Source: Agromyces badenianii
Lineage (GTDB): Bacteria; Actinomycetota; Actinomycetes; Actinomycetales; Microbacteriaceae
Direction: 5' to 3'
Assembly (NCBI RefSeq): GCF_003070885.1
Contig: NZ_CP028913.1
Coordinates: 62,001-126,000 of the forward strand
Length of the DNA stretch: 64,000 nucleotides
A program made the position numbers and the translations under genes. Below, in pieces: positions 8,123-16,094 of this stretch. The notes beneath the pieces were generated by a model. The model was given only the letters and a program-made list of their open reading frames with translations. It was not told the DNA's origin and searched no databases. Position 1 is the stretch's first letter, and every line of letters starts with the position of its first letter.

Positions 8123-8923
8123 ATGGGCTTCGATGCGCAGTTCCTCGGTGTTTCAGCGGCGATGCCGCACGTGAGCGAGACGGATGCCGCGGCGACCGTC
8201 GAACTCGACTACCTCCACTTCTCGGTGCTGCTCGACACCGGCAGGCGCCTCGCCCGGGTCACGGGGGTCAACGTCGACGGGCCATCGCTGATCGACCTTC
8301 CGCGCGGCGACGACTGGCGTCTCGACGAGCGCATTCCCGCCGACTGGCAGGCCGGCCCCGAGATCTACGCCCGCAACGACTTCGATCGCGGCCACCTGGT
8401 GCGGCGCCGCGATCCCGTGTGGGGTGCACCCGAGGTGGCCGCCCGCGCCAACGCCGAGACCTTCCGCTACCCGAACGCCGCGCCGCAGGCCTCGGGGTTC
8501 AACCAGTCGAAAGAGCTCTGGCTCGGCCTCGAAGACCACGTGCTCGAGCACGCCGAGGCGCACCGGCTGCGACTCAGCGTGTTCACGGCGCCGGTGCTCG
8601 CCGCGGGCGACCCGCCCTATCGCGGCATCCGCGTGCCCGTGCGGTTCTGGAAGGTCGTCGCGTGGAACTCCGGCGGTGCACTCGCGACGACCGCCTTCGT
8701 GGTCGACCAGGCGCCACTCGTCGACACGAGCGAGGTCGCAGCCCCGCGGCCCGGGCAGGCACCACCGCTCGGTCCGTTCCGCACCTTCCAAGTGGCCGTG
8801 TCGGATGTCTCGGGCATCACCGGCCTCGTCATGCCCGAGCTCGTCTCGGCCGACGTGCTGCCGCGCACGGTCGTGGCCGCCGGGTGGCGCCGGCTCGAGT
8901 CATCCGACGACATCGTGCTCTGA
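8123..8923 (+). CDS. DNA/RNA non-specific endonuclease, no visible secretion signal
   Basis: 266 residues. It carries the NUC (beta-beta-alpha metal) motif DRGH at 88-91, whose His is the general base. The N..PQ..GFNQ..W..LE block (N118, Q122, N127) follows, with N127 the expected metal-binding Asn. The start ATG 8123 is chosen because the catalytic fold begins soon after and TCGACT lies 6 nt upstream; a longer in-frame version from 8087 adds only 12 non-conserved residues. I see no signal peptide, unlike most secreted NUC enzymes, and no immunity or inhibitor gene next door. It could be a cytoplasmic or contact-delivered nuclease, or leave by an unknown route. Confidence 0.85.
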   Translation: MGFDAQFLGVSAAMPHVSETDAAATVELDYLHFSVLLDTGRRLARVTGVNVDGPSLIDLPRGDDWRLDERIPADWQAGPEIYARNDFDRGHLVRRRDPVWGAPEVAARANAETFRYPNAAPQASGFNQSKELWLGLEDHVLEHAEAHRLRLSVFTAPVLAAGDPPYRGIRVPVRFWKVVAWNSGGALATTAFVVDQAPLVDTSEVAAPRPGQAPPLGPFRTFQVAVSDVSGITGLVMPELVSADVLPRTVVAAGWRRLESSDDIVL

Positions 8924-9021
8924 GGTCGGGCGGCGGAGAAGAACCCACCGCCGCGAACAACCCCGCGCTCTTCCCCCGGTTCGGTCTGGCATCACGAGCT
9001 GCGCGGTGCGAGAGTTGAATC

Positions 9022-10596
9022 ATGGGCGAGGGCGCCGAGGCACCGGTCACCGAGGCATCCGTCGGGCGTATCGACGCCGACGTGCTCATCGTCGGTGCGG
9101 GCCCGAGCGGACTCATGCTCGCGGTGTGCCTCGCGAAGCTCGGCGTCGACGCCGTCATCGTCGATGGCAAGAGCGGCCCCACCCGCGAGTCCCGTGCCCT
9201 CGCCGTGCAGGCGCGCTCGATGGAGATCTACGCCCAGCTCGGGCTCGTCGACCGGGTGCTCGCCGCGCGTTCCTCGGCCACGGCCGTCGTGCCGGGGGCG
9301 GGCCGGGGCCGCCGGCCGTTCGGGCGCATCGAACTGCGGGCGATCGGCGAGGGAGTCACGCCGTACCGCGAGATCACGATCTTCGAGCAGAGCCGCAACG
9401 AGCAGCTGCTCGTCGACGCGCTCGGCGAGCTGGGCCACGAGGTGCGGTGGGGGCATCGGCTCGACCACCTCGAGATCGACGGGGCGGATGCCGCGGCATC
9501 CGTCACCGCGACGCTCGCCGCGCCGAGCGGTGCCGTGACCGTGCACGCCCGCTACTGCGTCGGCGCCGACGGAGCGCACTCGCCGGTGCGCGACGCGCTG
9601 GGCATCCCGTTCGAGGGGGTGACGAACGAGCACACCTATTGCATCGTGGATGCCTCGGGCGTCACCGGTCTCGTCGGCGGCGCGATCAACGTGCGCATCA
9701 CGGCCGAGCACTTCCTGCTCGCCTTTCCGATGGGCCCGGGGCGCATGCGACTGCTCGGGGTCGTGCGTGATCGCGATCGCGACGAAACGGGCGAACTGCC
9801 GGAGTCGCTCGTGCGCGGGCTGCTCGACCGGGAGTTCGGCGTGCGGTACGCGGCATCCTCGTGGTTCACCACCTATCGGCTGCACCACCGCCTCGCCGCG
9901 CGTTTCCGTGCGGGGCCGTGCTTTCTCGTCGGCGATGCCGCGCACATCCACTCGCCGGTCGGCGCCCAGGGCATGAACACCGGCCTGCAGGAGGCGCACG
10001 GTCTCGCCTGCGCGCTCGCCGACGTCGTGGTCGGCGGCATGCCCGATGCGCGACTCGACCACTACGAGGCCGAGCGGCGGCCCGTCGGCAGGGTGCTCGT
10101 CGCCACGACCGACCGGGCGTTCGCCGTCGTGACCTCGGCATCGCCGCTCGCGCGTTTCGTGCGCGGGCGCATCGTGCCGGTCATCGGGCCGATCGTCGTT
10201 CGCGTGCTGCCGCGCATCATCGGCGGCCGTCGGGTGTTCGGCTACGTCTCGCAGACGCGCATCCGGTATCCGGTGCCGGATGCCGCGGGCACCCGTCGCG
10301 ACGGTGCCGTCGGCCTGCGGCTGCCGTGGACCGGCGGCAACTTCGACGCACTGCGCTCCGTGCAGTGGCAGGTGCACGGCTACGGCGTGCCCGGCCGTGC
10401 CGTGCGGCGCATCGCCGCGGAACTCGGCGTCGAGGCGCACGTCTTTGCGCGGCACACGAGCGGGCCGCGCAGCCGCCGCCTCCGCCGCGACCGGGTCTAC
10501 CTCGTGCGCCGCGACGGCTTCGTCGTCGCCGAGGTGCTCGCGCCGGGAACCGGCGCTGCCCTCGACGCCGCGTTCGCCCGGCTCGCGGGGGCGTGA
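9022..10596 (+). CDS. FAD-dependent aromatic-type monooxygenase (PHBH fold)
   Basis: 524 residues. Dinucleotide-binding GAGPSG at 25-30 in a beta-alpha-beta context (VLIVGAGPSGLMLAV) and the second FAD motif GDAAH with HSPVGAQGMNTGLQ near 305 identify a class A flavoprotein hydroxylase. The 120-residue C-terminal part is thioredoxin-like in position, as in phenol and polyketide hydroxylases. It would use NAD(P)H and O2 to hydroxylate an aromatic or polyketide substrate. No catabolic or biosynthetic cluster surrounds it, so the substrate stays open. GAGAGT lies 6 nt before the ATG. Confidence 0.85.
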   Translation: MGEGAEAPVTEASVGRIDADVLIVGAGPSGLMLAVCLAKLGVDAVIVDGKSGPTRESRALAVQARSMEIYAQLGLVDRVLAARSSATAVVPGAGRGRRPFGRIELRAIGEGVTPYREITIFEQSRNEQLLVDALGELGHEVRWGHRLDHLEIDGADAAASVTATLAAPSGAVTVHARYCVGADGAHSPVRDALGIPFEGVTNEHTYCIVDASGVTGLVGGAINVRITAEHFLLAFPMGPGRMRLLGVVRDRDRDETGELPESLVRGLLDREFGVRYAASSWFTTYRLHHRLAARFRAGPCFLVGDAAHIHSPVGAQGMNTGLQEAHGLACALADVVVGGMPDARLDHYEAERRPVGRVLVATTDRAFAVVTSASPLARFVRGRIVPVIGPIVVRVLPRIIGGRRVFGYVSQTRIRYPVPDAAGTRRDGAVGLRLPWTGGNFDALRSVQWQVHGYGVPGRAVRRIAAELGVEAHVFARHTSGPRSRRLRRDRVYLVRRDGFVVAEVLAPGTGAALDAAFARLAGA

Positions 10597-10614
10597 GGGT
10601 CGCCGCTCGGCGCG

Positions 10615-10620
10615 TATCGT
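10615..10620 (+). promoter_or_regulatory. -10 element TATCGT of a leaderless transcript
   Basis: TATCGT is followed by 6 nt and the GTG of the EamA gene at 10627. The spacing puts the transcription start on or beside the start codon. Confidence 0.5.
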
Positions 10621-10626
10621 CGGAGG

Positions 10627-11616
10627 GTGACTGACGAGACTGGTGCCGCCGCGTCGGATGCATCGTCGTCGGCGGCATCGACCGGGTCGCCGTCGTCGAC
10701 CGCGTCGCAGGCGACGGATGCCGCGGCCCGGCGCCGCGGCCTCGCGGGCGCCGCGACGCAGCTCGGCACCGAGGTGTCGATCAACTTCGGCTCCTCGCTC
10801 GCGGGCCTCGTCATCCCGGTCGTCGGCTCGTTCGTCGTCGTCGCCGTGCGACAGCTCGTGATGGTCGTCGCCGTGCTGCCCTTCTACCGTCCCAAGCGGG
10901 CCGAGCTCACGTGGCGACGCCTCTGGCCGGCGATCGCGCTCGGTGTGGTGCTCGCCGTGATGAATCTCGCGTTCTACGAGTCCGTGCACCTGCTGGGTCT
11001 CGGCGTCGCGGCGACGATCGAGTTCCTCGGGCCGCTCGCCCTGGCCCTCGCGAGCTCGCGACGGGTGCTCGACGTGATCTGCGCGCTCGCCGCGGGCGCG
11101 GGTGTGTTCCTGCTCATCGGCCCCGGAGCGTCGGATGCCGCGGGCATCGACCCGTGGGGCGTCGCACTCGCGCTCACCGCGGCGGCGGCGTGGGCCGGGT
11201 ACATCCTGCTCACCCGTCGCGTGGCGGTCGGGCTGCCCGGACTCGAAGGGCTCACCGTGGCCAGCCTCGTGAGCCTCGTGCTGCTCGTGCCCTTCGCCGC
11301 GGCGACGTTCGACCCCGCCGTCATCGACTGGTCGATCGTCGCGATCCTGCTCGGGGTCGGCGTGCTGTCGTCGGCGCTGCCCTACAGCCTCGACACGTTC
11401 ATCCTGCGCCGCATCTCACCGCGCATCTACGCGATCATCACGAGCTTCGGGCCCGTCATCGCGGCGATCTTCGGATGGCTCGTGCTCTCGGAGACCTTCA
11501 CGTTCATCGAGGTCGTCGCGATCGCCGTCGTCTGCGGAGCCGCGGGCACCGCGCTCGCGACGCAACGCGGGCGGCCGAAATCGCAGCTCGAGCAGACGGC
11601 CGAGGGCATGGCCTGA
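10627..11616 (+). CDS. EamA family (DMT) exporter, RhtA-like
   Basis: 329 residues from GTG. A Ser/Ala-rich hydrophilic N-terminal tail of about 45 residues is followed by ten hydrophobic segments in two EamA repeats. Features such as NLAFYESVHLLGLGVAATIEFLGPLALAL and the closing YAIITSFGPVIAAIFGWLVLSE are typical of RhtA/YdcZ-like amino-acid or metabolite exporters. Monocistronic, with a probable leaderless start. The substrate is not deducible. Confidence 0.85.
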   Translation: MTDETGAAASDASSSAASTGSPSSTASQATDAAARRRGLAGAATQLGTEVSINFGSSLAGLVIPVVGSFVVVAVRQLVMVVAVLPFYRPKRAELTWRRLWPAIALGVVLAVMNLAFYESVHLLGLGVAATIEFLGPLALALASSRRVLDVICALAAGAGVFLLIGPGASDAAGIDPWGVALALTAAAAWAGYILLTRRVAVGLPGLEGLTVASLVSLVLLVPFAAATFDPAVIDWSIVAILLGVGVLSSALPYSLDTFILRRISPRIYAIITSFGPVIAAIFGWLVLSETFTFIEVVAIAVVCGAAGTALATQRGRPKSQLEQTAEGMA

Positions 11617-11704
11617 GCCGCCTCAGGCGTATCGCACGGTGACGTCTCGGACGTATCGTTGAAGCGGAGCGTGCTTCGCAGCGACGACGACGTCGGGAGG
11701 GACC

Positions 11705-12625
11705 ATGGCCACCATCGCGTGGATCGGTCTGGGCAACATGGGCGGCCCGATGGCGGGTCACCTCGTCTCGGCGGGGCATGTCGTGCGCGGTGTCGATCCG
11801 GTGCCTGCGGCGCGCACCGCGGCCGCCGAGCGCGGCGTGCGAGTCGTCGCGACCGTGGCCGCGGCGGTGCTCGACGCCGACGCCGTGATCACGTCGCTGC
11901 CACGGAGCGAGCACGTGCGCGAAGTCTACGGCGGCGAGGACGGCGTGTGGGCGACGGCGTCGCGCGCCTCGCTGCTGCTCGACACCTCGACGGTCGACAT
12001 CGCGACGTCGAGCTTCTGCCACGAGGCATCCGTCGACCATGGGTTCCGGTTCGTCGACTCGCCCGTCTCCGGGGGCATCGCGGGCGCCGAGGCGGCCACG
12101 CTGACGTTCATGCTCGGCGGTGCGCCGGCCGACGTCGCCGAGGCCACCGAGCTCGTGGCACCGCTCGCGGGGCACGTCTTCGACCTCGGCGGGCCGACGA
12201 TGGGCATCGCCGCGAAGCTCGCGAACAACCTCATGCTCTTCGTCTCGCTGCTCGGCGTCGCCGAAGGCTCGCAGCTCGCCGAGGAGCTCGGGCTCGACCC
12301 GGCGAAGTTCTACGAGGTGGCATCCGTCTCGTCGGGGGAGTCGTGGCCGTTGCGCACGTGGTACCCGGTGCCCGGAGTCGTGCCGACGAGCCCGGCGAAC
12401 CGCGGCTTCGACGCGACGTTCACGACCGTGCTCGCCGAGAAGGACCTGTCGTTCGCCGTCGCGGCCGGGGATGCGGCGGAGCTGCACCTGCCGGCGGCGC
12501 GCATCGCGCTCGAGCAGTTCAGGCGGCTCATCGACGAGGGCCTCGGCGGCAAGGACGCGAGCCTGATCGTGAAGTACGCCTCGGCCGACGGCCGAGTCGC
12601 GGGCTTCGAGCCCGACGAGGCGTGA
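11705..12625 (+). CDS. NAD(P)-dependent 3-hydroxyisobutyrate-dehydrogenase-like oxidoreductase
   Basis: 306 residues; ATG with GGGAGGG upstream. The N-terminal Rossmann motif GLGNMGGPMAGHL (8-20), the substrate motif DSPVSGGIAGAEAATLTFMLGG (~115-140) and the catalytic Lys in AAKLANNLML (~171) define the beta-hydroxyacid dehydrogenase family. Members oxidise 3-hydroxyisobutyrate (valine degradation), tartronate semialdehyde or similar acids. No mmsA or valine genes lie nearby, so the exact substrate is unknown. It converges on the marR gene downstream. Confidence 0.85.
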   Translation: MATIAWIGLGNMGGPMAGHLVSAGHVVRGVDPVPAARTAAAERGVRVVATVAAAVLDADAVITSLPRSEHVREVYGGEDGVWATASRASLLLDTSTVDIATSSFCHEASVDHGFRFVDSPVSGGIAGAEAATLTFMLGGAPADVAEATELVAPLAGHVFDLGGPTMGIAAKLANNLMLFVSLLGVAEGSQLAEELGLDPAKFYEVASVSSGESWPLRTWYPVPGVVPTSPANRGFDATFTTVLAEKDLSFAVAAGDAAELHLPAARIALEQFRRLIDEGLGGKDASLIVKYASADGRVAGFEPDEA

Positions 12626-12658
12626 CCGGGCGCGGGTCGCGGGGCTCGCGCCGACTGG

Positions 12659-13141
12659 TCAGCCGTGCTGCACGGCGGCGATCACCTCGGTGAGGCGGTC
12701 GCGCAGGCGCCCGAGCTCGTCGAGGCTCATGCCGAGACGGTCGACGACCTGCGGCGGGATCGCGAGCGCCTGCTCGCGCAGCGCCCGGCCCGTGTCGGTC
12801 AGTGCGACGTCGAGCGCCCGCTCGTCTCGTGCGCTGCGCTCCCTCGTGAGGTAGCCCTGCGCCTCGAGTCTCTTGAGCAGCGGGGAGAGGGTGGCGGGCT
12901 CGAGTTGCAGGGCGTCGCCGAGGTCGCGCACGGTGCGGGGGCTGCGCTGCCAGAGGGCGAGCATCACGAGGTACTGCGGATGCGTGAGGCCGAGCGGTTC
13001 GAGGATCGGCCGGTAGACGCCGATGACGCCGCGCGCGGCGACGGCGAGGGCGAAGCACACCTGGTTCTCGAGGGCGAGCAGGTCTTCGGATGCCGCGGCG
13101 GTCGCTGCGGCGGAGCCGTGGGGTGCGCTTCGGGCGTTCAT
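12659..13141 (-). CDS. MarR-family regulator of the OhrR (cysteine redox sensor) type
   Basis: 160 residues; ATG with GGGAG 4 nt upstream. After a 20-residue Ala-rich tail comes LENQVCFALAVAAR, matching the OhrR segment that holds the peroxide-sensing Cys (here Cys29). The winged helix is at ~60-115 (TVRDLGDALQLEPATLSPLLKRLEAQGYLTRERSARDERAL). OhrR proteins repress the organic hydroperoxide reductase ohr. No ohr lies beside this gene; instead it is divergent from a zinc-ribbon microprotein across two overlapping inverted repeats (13165-13183). It may control that gene, itself, or a distant ohr. Confidence 0.88.
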   Translation of the reverse strand: MNARSAPHGSAAATAAASEDLLALENQVCFALAVAARGVIGVYRPILEPLGLTHPQYLVMLALWQRSPRTVRDLGDALQLEPATLSPLLKRLEAQGYLTRERSARDERALDVALTDTGRALREQALAIPPQVVDRLGMSLDELGRLRDRLTEVIAAVQHG

Positions 13142-13164
13142 GGACTCCCAGTATGACGTGGTGG

Positions 13165-13183
13165 CTAATAGTTAGTACACTAA
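13165..13183. promoter_or_regulatory. Overlapping inverted repeats between marR and the zinc-ribbon gene
   Basis: CTAATAGTTAG (13165-13175, arms CTAA/TTAG) overlaps TTAGTACACTAA (13172-13183, arms TTAGT/ACTAA). AT-rich dyads of this sort are usual MarR/OhrR sites. The second contains TACACT (13176-13181), the likely -10 of the rightward gene starting at GTG 13189. Confidence 0.65.
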
Positions 13184-13188
13184 TGATT

Positions 13189-13416
13189 GTGACACGAAGA
13201 AAGCGGGACACGCCACCCGGAGCCCAGCGCGGCTACGCCGGCTTCATCGACCGGTTGAACGCCAAGCTGCTGCCCTACATCGGCCCGCCGCCGCTCGGCC
13301 CCTACGACGAGGAGCCGGCGCAAGCCGCACCTCCCGTGTGCCCGCTGTGCGGCGCGCCGATGTCGGCCCACACCATCGACCGTTCGGGCGAGCGCACCCA
13401 GCTGTACTGCCCCTGA
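13189..13416 (+). CDS. Zinc-ribbon microprotein, conserved-looking, unknown function
   Basis: 75 residues from GTG 13189. TACACT lies 7 nt upstream, the leaderless spacing seen elsewhere in this window; an in-frame ATG at 13183 would add two residues but sits inside the operator. A basic N-terminus (TRRKRD) and the segment AGFIDRLNAKLLPYIGPPPLGPY precede a C-terminal metal knuckle CPLCGAPM with a terminal Cys-Pro. It is divergent from the OhrR-like regulator, so a redox-linked role is possible. I do not recognise the family by name. Confidence 0.65.
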   Translation: MTRRKRDTPPGAQRGYAGFIDRLNAKLLPYIGPPPLGPYDEEPAQAAPPVCPLCGAPMSAHTIDRSGERTQLYCP

Positions 13417-13491
13417 ACGTTGGTGCGGGCATCCCTCGACGGGCCTCTCGCGATGCGCCGAAGGGGCCTGCCGTTCGCCGAGGCCTGCCGT

Positions 13492-13497
13492 TACAGT
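13492..13497 (+). promoter_or_regulatory. -10 element TACAGT of a leaderless transcript
   Basis: TACAGT is followed by 6 nt and GTG 13504, which fixes the cupin start. Confidence 0.5.
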
Positions 13498-13503
13498 GAC
13501 ATC

Positions 13504-13932
13504 GTGAGCGACTACGAAGTGCTGGAAATGGGCGGGCTCGACGAATGGCGGGGGCACTACGGCGGCTTCCGGCCCGAGAGCTCGCGCGATGGTCGACGGG
13601 TCGTCGACCACGACCTCACGATGCAGTACATCGGCATGACCGCGAACGCGCTCGAGCCGGGTGAAGAGGCCGGGTACTGGCACACGCACTCGCGCGTCGA
13701 GGAGCTCTACGTGTTCCTCGCCGGCCGCGGGCAGATGGGCCTCGACGACGAGGTCGTCGACGTCGGGCCGGGCACGGTCGTGCGCGTCGGACAAGACGTC
13801 TGGCGCACCTGGCGCTGCGTGCCCGACAGCCCCGAGCAGCTGCGGTGGCTGTGCATCCGTGCGGGCGGCTCCGAGCTGCCGCACCTGCCCGACGACAGCC
13901 GGCGCGACAACGACCGCCCGTCGCCCTGGTAG
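13504..13932 (+). CDS. Cupin-domain protein
   Basis: 142 residues from GTG 13504; longer frames start before the promoter. The cupin motif 1 is G(X)5HXH-like (EEAGYWHTHSRVEELYVFLAGRGQM, ~58-82), and motif 2 is weaker (GPGTVVRVGQDVWRTWRC). The fold is a small beta-barrel that usually binds a metal through the His/Glu residues seen here. It may be an enzyme (isomerase or dioxygenase) or a sensor. The methyltransferase gene follows 32 nt later and may share the transcript. Confidence 0.8.
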   Translation: MSDYEVLEMGGLDEWRGHYGGFRPESSRDGRRVVDHDLTMQYIGMTANALEPGEEAGYWHTHSRVEELYVFLAGRGQMGLDDEVVDVGPGTVVRVGQDVWRTWRCVPDSPEQLRWLCIRAGGSELPHLPDDSRRDNDRPSPW

Positions 13933-13964
13933 TCGGCAACACAACGACTGAAGAGGAGGGTGAC

Positions 13965-14591
13965 GTGTCGGTCGCCGAGGTGCGCGATGCGTACACGCGG
14001 CGAGCCGAGGAGTACGTCTCACTGCTCGGCTCGGTGGCCGACATGCATGAACTCGACCGCGAACTCATCTCCCGATGGGCCGAGCACCTCGATGGACCGT
14101 TGCTCGACGCCGGGTGCGGGCCGGGCCACTGGGCCGACCACCTCTGGCGGCTCGGCCACGAGGTTGAGGGCGCCGACCTCGTTCCCGCATTCGTCGCTCG
14201 TGCCGAGGAGCGATTCCCCGAGGTGCCGTTCCGAGTGGCGTCGTTCGACGACCTCGGCGTCCCCGATGCCGGGCTCGCCGGAATCCTCGCGTGGTACTCG
14301 CTGATCCATCTCGAACCGGAGCGGGTGCCGTCGGCACTCGACGAGTTCGCGCGGTGCATCGCCCCCGGCGGAAGCATGCTGCTCGGCTTCTTCGACGGAG
14401 TGAGCGTCGAGCCGTTCCCGCACAAGGTCGTGACTGCTTACCTCTGGCCGCCCAGCGAAATGGTGGAGCGCGTCGAAGCCGCGGGATTCACGGTCGAAGA
14501 GGTGCACACCCGCACCGACCCCGGCAGCAGGCCGCTTGCCGCGATCGTCGCGCGCCGCACCGGCGCCGAGCCGGCATCGCCGACCGGGTAG
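13965..14591 (+). CDS. Class I SAM-dependent methyltransferase
   Basis: 208 residues from GTG 13965, preceded by a strong GAGGAGGG; this decides the start. Motif I is LLDAGCGPGHWADHL (~45-59), motif II has the acidic residue in VEGADLVPAFV, and a YSLIHLEPERVPSALDEFARCIAPGGSMLLGFF block matches the Methyltransf_11/25 fold. It would transfer a methyl group from S-adenosylmethionine to a small molecule. The substrate is not indicated by the neighbours, though the cupin gene is probably cotranscribed. Confidence 0.88.
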   Translation: MSVAEVRDAYTRRAEEYVSLLGSVADMHELDRELISRWAEHLDGPLLDAGCGPGHWADHLWRLGHEVEGADLVPAFVARAEERFPEVPFRVASFDDLGVPDAGLAGILAWYSLIHLEPERVPSALDEFARCIAPGGSMLLGFFDGVSVEPFPHKVVTAYLWPPSEMVERVEAAGFTVEEVHTRTDPGSRPLAAIVARRTGAEPASPTG

Positions 14592-14633
14592 CTCGCCACG
14601 TGGCTGCCCGGGCGGCGACGAGGCATCGGCCTG

Positions 14634-15212
14634 TTAGTTCTGCGCCGCGAGGCGCCGGCTCACCCAGCGGTCGTACTGCTGCCACGGGTCGGCGACGCCG
14701 AGCCTCAGCTCGGCGATGTGCGCGAGCAGTTCGTCGTGCACGGCGAACCACTCGGTGCCCGCGAAGCGGCGGGCGGCGAATTGCGCGTGCCGTCGCTGCT
14801 CGACCAGCCGGTCGCCGAGCTCGAACGCGAGCACCTCGTCGTGCGGCAGGCTCGCAACCCGCAGACGCGGATTGCCCGAGGTGCCGATCTTGATCTGGTC
14901 GCGGTAGCGGAGGTAGTAGACGACGTCGACCCGAGGGTCGGCGACCTCGAGGTCGGGCACGTCGCCGACCCGCCACTCGCAGTTCGCGCAGATGCGACCC
15001 GACGGGTAGGCGACCCCCACCCATGAGCCGCACACCGGGCACGGCCCGGGCATCAGATCGGTCTCGCCGACTCCGCGGGCGACCCAGTCGTACGCCTCGA
15101 GCAGGTGCCGCGTGCAGAGGTCGAGCGGTGCGCCGGGCTCGACCGGTGCCGGGCACCGACCCTCGGCGAGGGTGATGCTGCACGCCCGCCCCGCGGCATC
15201 CACTCGGCTCAT
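14634..15212 (-). CDS. GIY-YIG-like (T5orf172-type) nuclease domain protein with zinc-ribbon-like cysteines
   Basis: 192 residues. The N-terminal half is Cys-rich (CSI, CPAP, CTRH, then CPVCGSW...CANCEW at ~58-80), suggesting one or two zinc-binding knuckles. The C-terminal half holds VVYYLRYRDQIKIGTSGNPRLRVASL (~96-121), a T5orf172/GIY-YIG core with YY, KIGTS and the Arg expected at the active site, followed by E-rich helices with the probable metal-binding Glu (RLVEQRRHAQF). It could cut DNA. No restriction, phage or mobile genes flank it. A TAGCCT -10 (15219-15224) lies 6 nt before the ATG, indicating a leaderless mRNA. Confidence 0.7.
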   Translation of the reverse strand: MSRVDAAGRACSITLAEGRCPAPVEPGAPLDLCTRHLLEAYDWVARGVGETDLMPGPCPVCGSWVGVAYPSGRICANCEWRVGDVPDLEVADPRVDVVYYLRYRDQIKIGTSGNPRLRVASLPHDEVLAFELGDRLVEQRRHAQFAARRFAGTEWFAVHDELLAHIAELRLGVADPWQQYDRWVSRRLAAQN

Positions 15213-15218
15213 CTCAGC

Positions 15219-15224
15219 AGGCTA
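15219..15224 (-). promoter_or_regulatory. -10 element TAGCCT (minus strand) of a leaderless transcript
   Basis: On the minus strand TAGCCT is followed by GCTGAG and the ATG at 15212. Confidence 0.5.
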
Positions 15225-15327
15225 GCCGCGACCACCGACTCGTTACCGGCGTGACAGACGTGCGCGATAGGCTCGACCCCCGGCCGCTGAACGGCGGGCG
15301 CGCATCGAGGTTCGGAGGTCGACCGGC

Positions 15328-15993
15328 ATGCCCCTGTGGCGCAGACGTTCGCGACGGCGATTCAAGCCGTTCGACCGCAGCGCGCTGCCCGAGGCGCCGT
15401 CACCCACCTTCGATGAGATGCTCGCCGAGGGTGTGCTCGTCGCCGAATCCGCCGGGCGCATGGCTTTGAAGAACCGGCTGATCGTCGAGGCGTTGCGCGG
15501 TGACGAGCCGTTCGCGCCTGAGCGGGCTGCGGCCGCCGCGCGCGCCGTGCTCTACGAACTCGTGCAAGAGGCCGACGAGGTGGCCGAACGCACCGGCGAG
15601 GCCCGCTCCGAGGCGGCGAGCCGCGACGGCCGGTCGGCGCACGAACACGACTACCGGCGAGCGGATGCCGCGAACCTGCGCCGACGCGAGCAGGTCTATG
15701 CCGCGGTGGCCAGAGAGCTGTGGCTGCGCCGAAGCGATCCCGACTACCTCAACGAGTTCGCCGAGCGGGCCCGTCGAGAGGCGTGGGAGGAGGTCTCGGG
15801 CGCCATCGAGACCCGACTCGAACGCGAGTGGGGCGAGTGGCCGCAGATCGAGGTCGACGAGACCTACGAGGCCGAGCGCGACGACCGGGTGCGCGAGCTG
15901 CTCGGCGACCTCGATCGTGGGGTGCGCGCCGCCGAGGCCGAGCGCGCTCGCCGCGAAGAGGAGAACGACCCCTTCCGGGGGTTCGTGGGCTGA
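15328..15993 (+). CDS. Conserved-looking highly charged hypothetical protein
   Basis: 221 residues; ATG with GGAGG 8 nt upstream and a TAGGCT -10 further back. It opens with MPLWRRRSRRRFKPF and continues as charged helices rich in Arg, Glu and Ala (for example VLYELVQEADEVAERTGEARSEAASRDGR and VRELLGDLDRGVRAAEAERARREEEN). There is no signal peptide, membrane segment or recognisable catalytic motif. The composition suggests a helical, partly coiled-coil cytoplasmic protein. I do not recognise a function. Confidence 0.7.
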   Translation: MPLWRRRSRRRFKPFDRSALPEAPSPTFDEMLAEGVLVAESAGRMALKNRLIVEALRGDEPFAPERAAAAARAVLYELVQEADEVAERTGEARSEAASRDGRSAHEHDYRRADAANLRRREQVYAAVARELWLRRSDPDYLNEFAERARREAWEEVSGAIETRLEREWGEWPQIEVDETYEAERDDRVRELLGDLDRGVRAAEAERARREEENDPFRGFVG

Positions 15994-16074
15994 GGGATGC
16001 GGCCGCGCGCGTGGTCACCGCGACGCGAAGTTCTTGCTCGGTGTCGTGGTGCTCGACGCTGGCCGGGCTCCGTG

Positions 16075-16094
16075 CCATAGACTTTGGTCTATGG
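16075..16094. promoter_or_regulatory. ArsR operator covering -10 and start codon of arsRC
   Basis: CCATAGACTTTGGTCTATGG is a perfect inverted repeat (8-bp arms, 4-bp centre). It contains the -10 TAGACT (16078-16083), and its right arm includes the start codon ATG (16091-16093), 7 nt after the -10. A regulator bound here would block both RNA polymerase and the start of a leaderless message. Confidence 0.75.

Noticed and set aside
13183..13188. ATG 13183 as the start of the zinc-ribbon gene
   Set aside because: It lies inside the operator, and GTG 13189 has the leaderless spacing to TACACT; the difference is only two residues.
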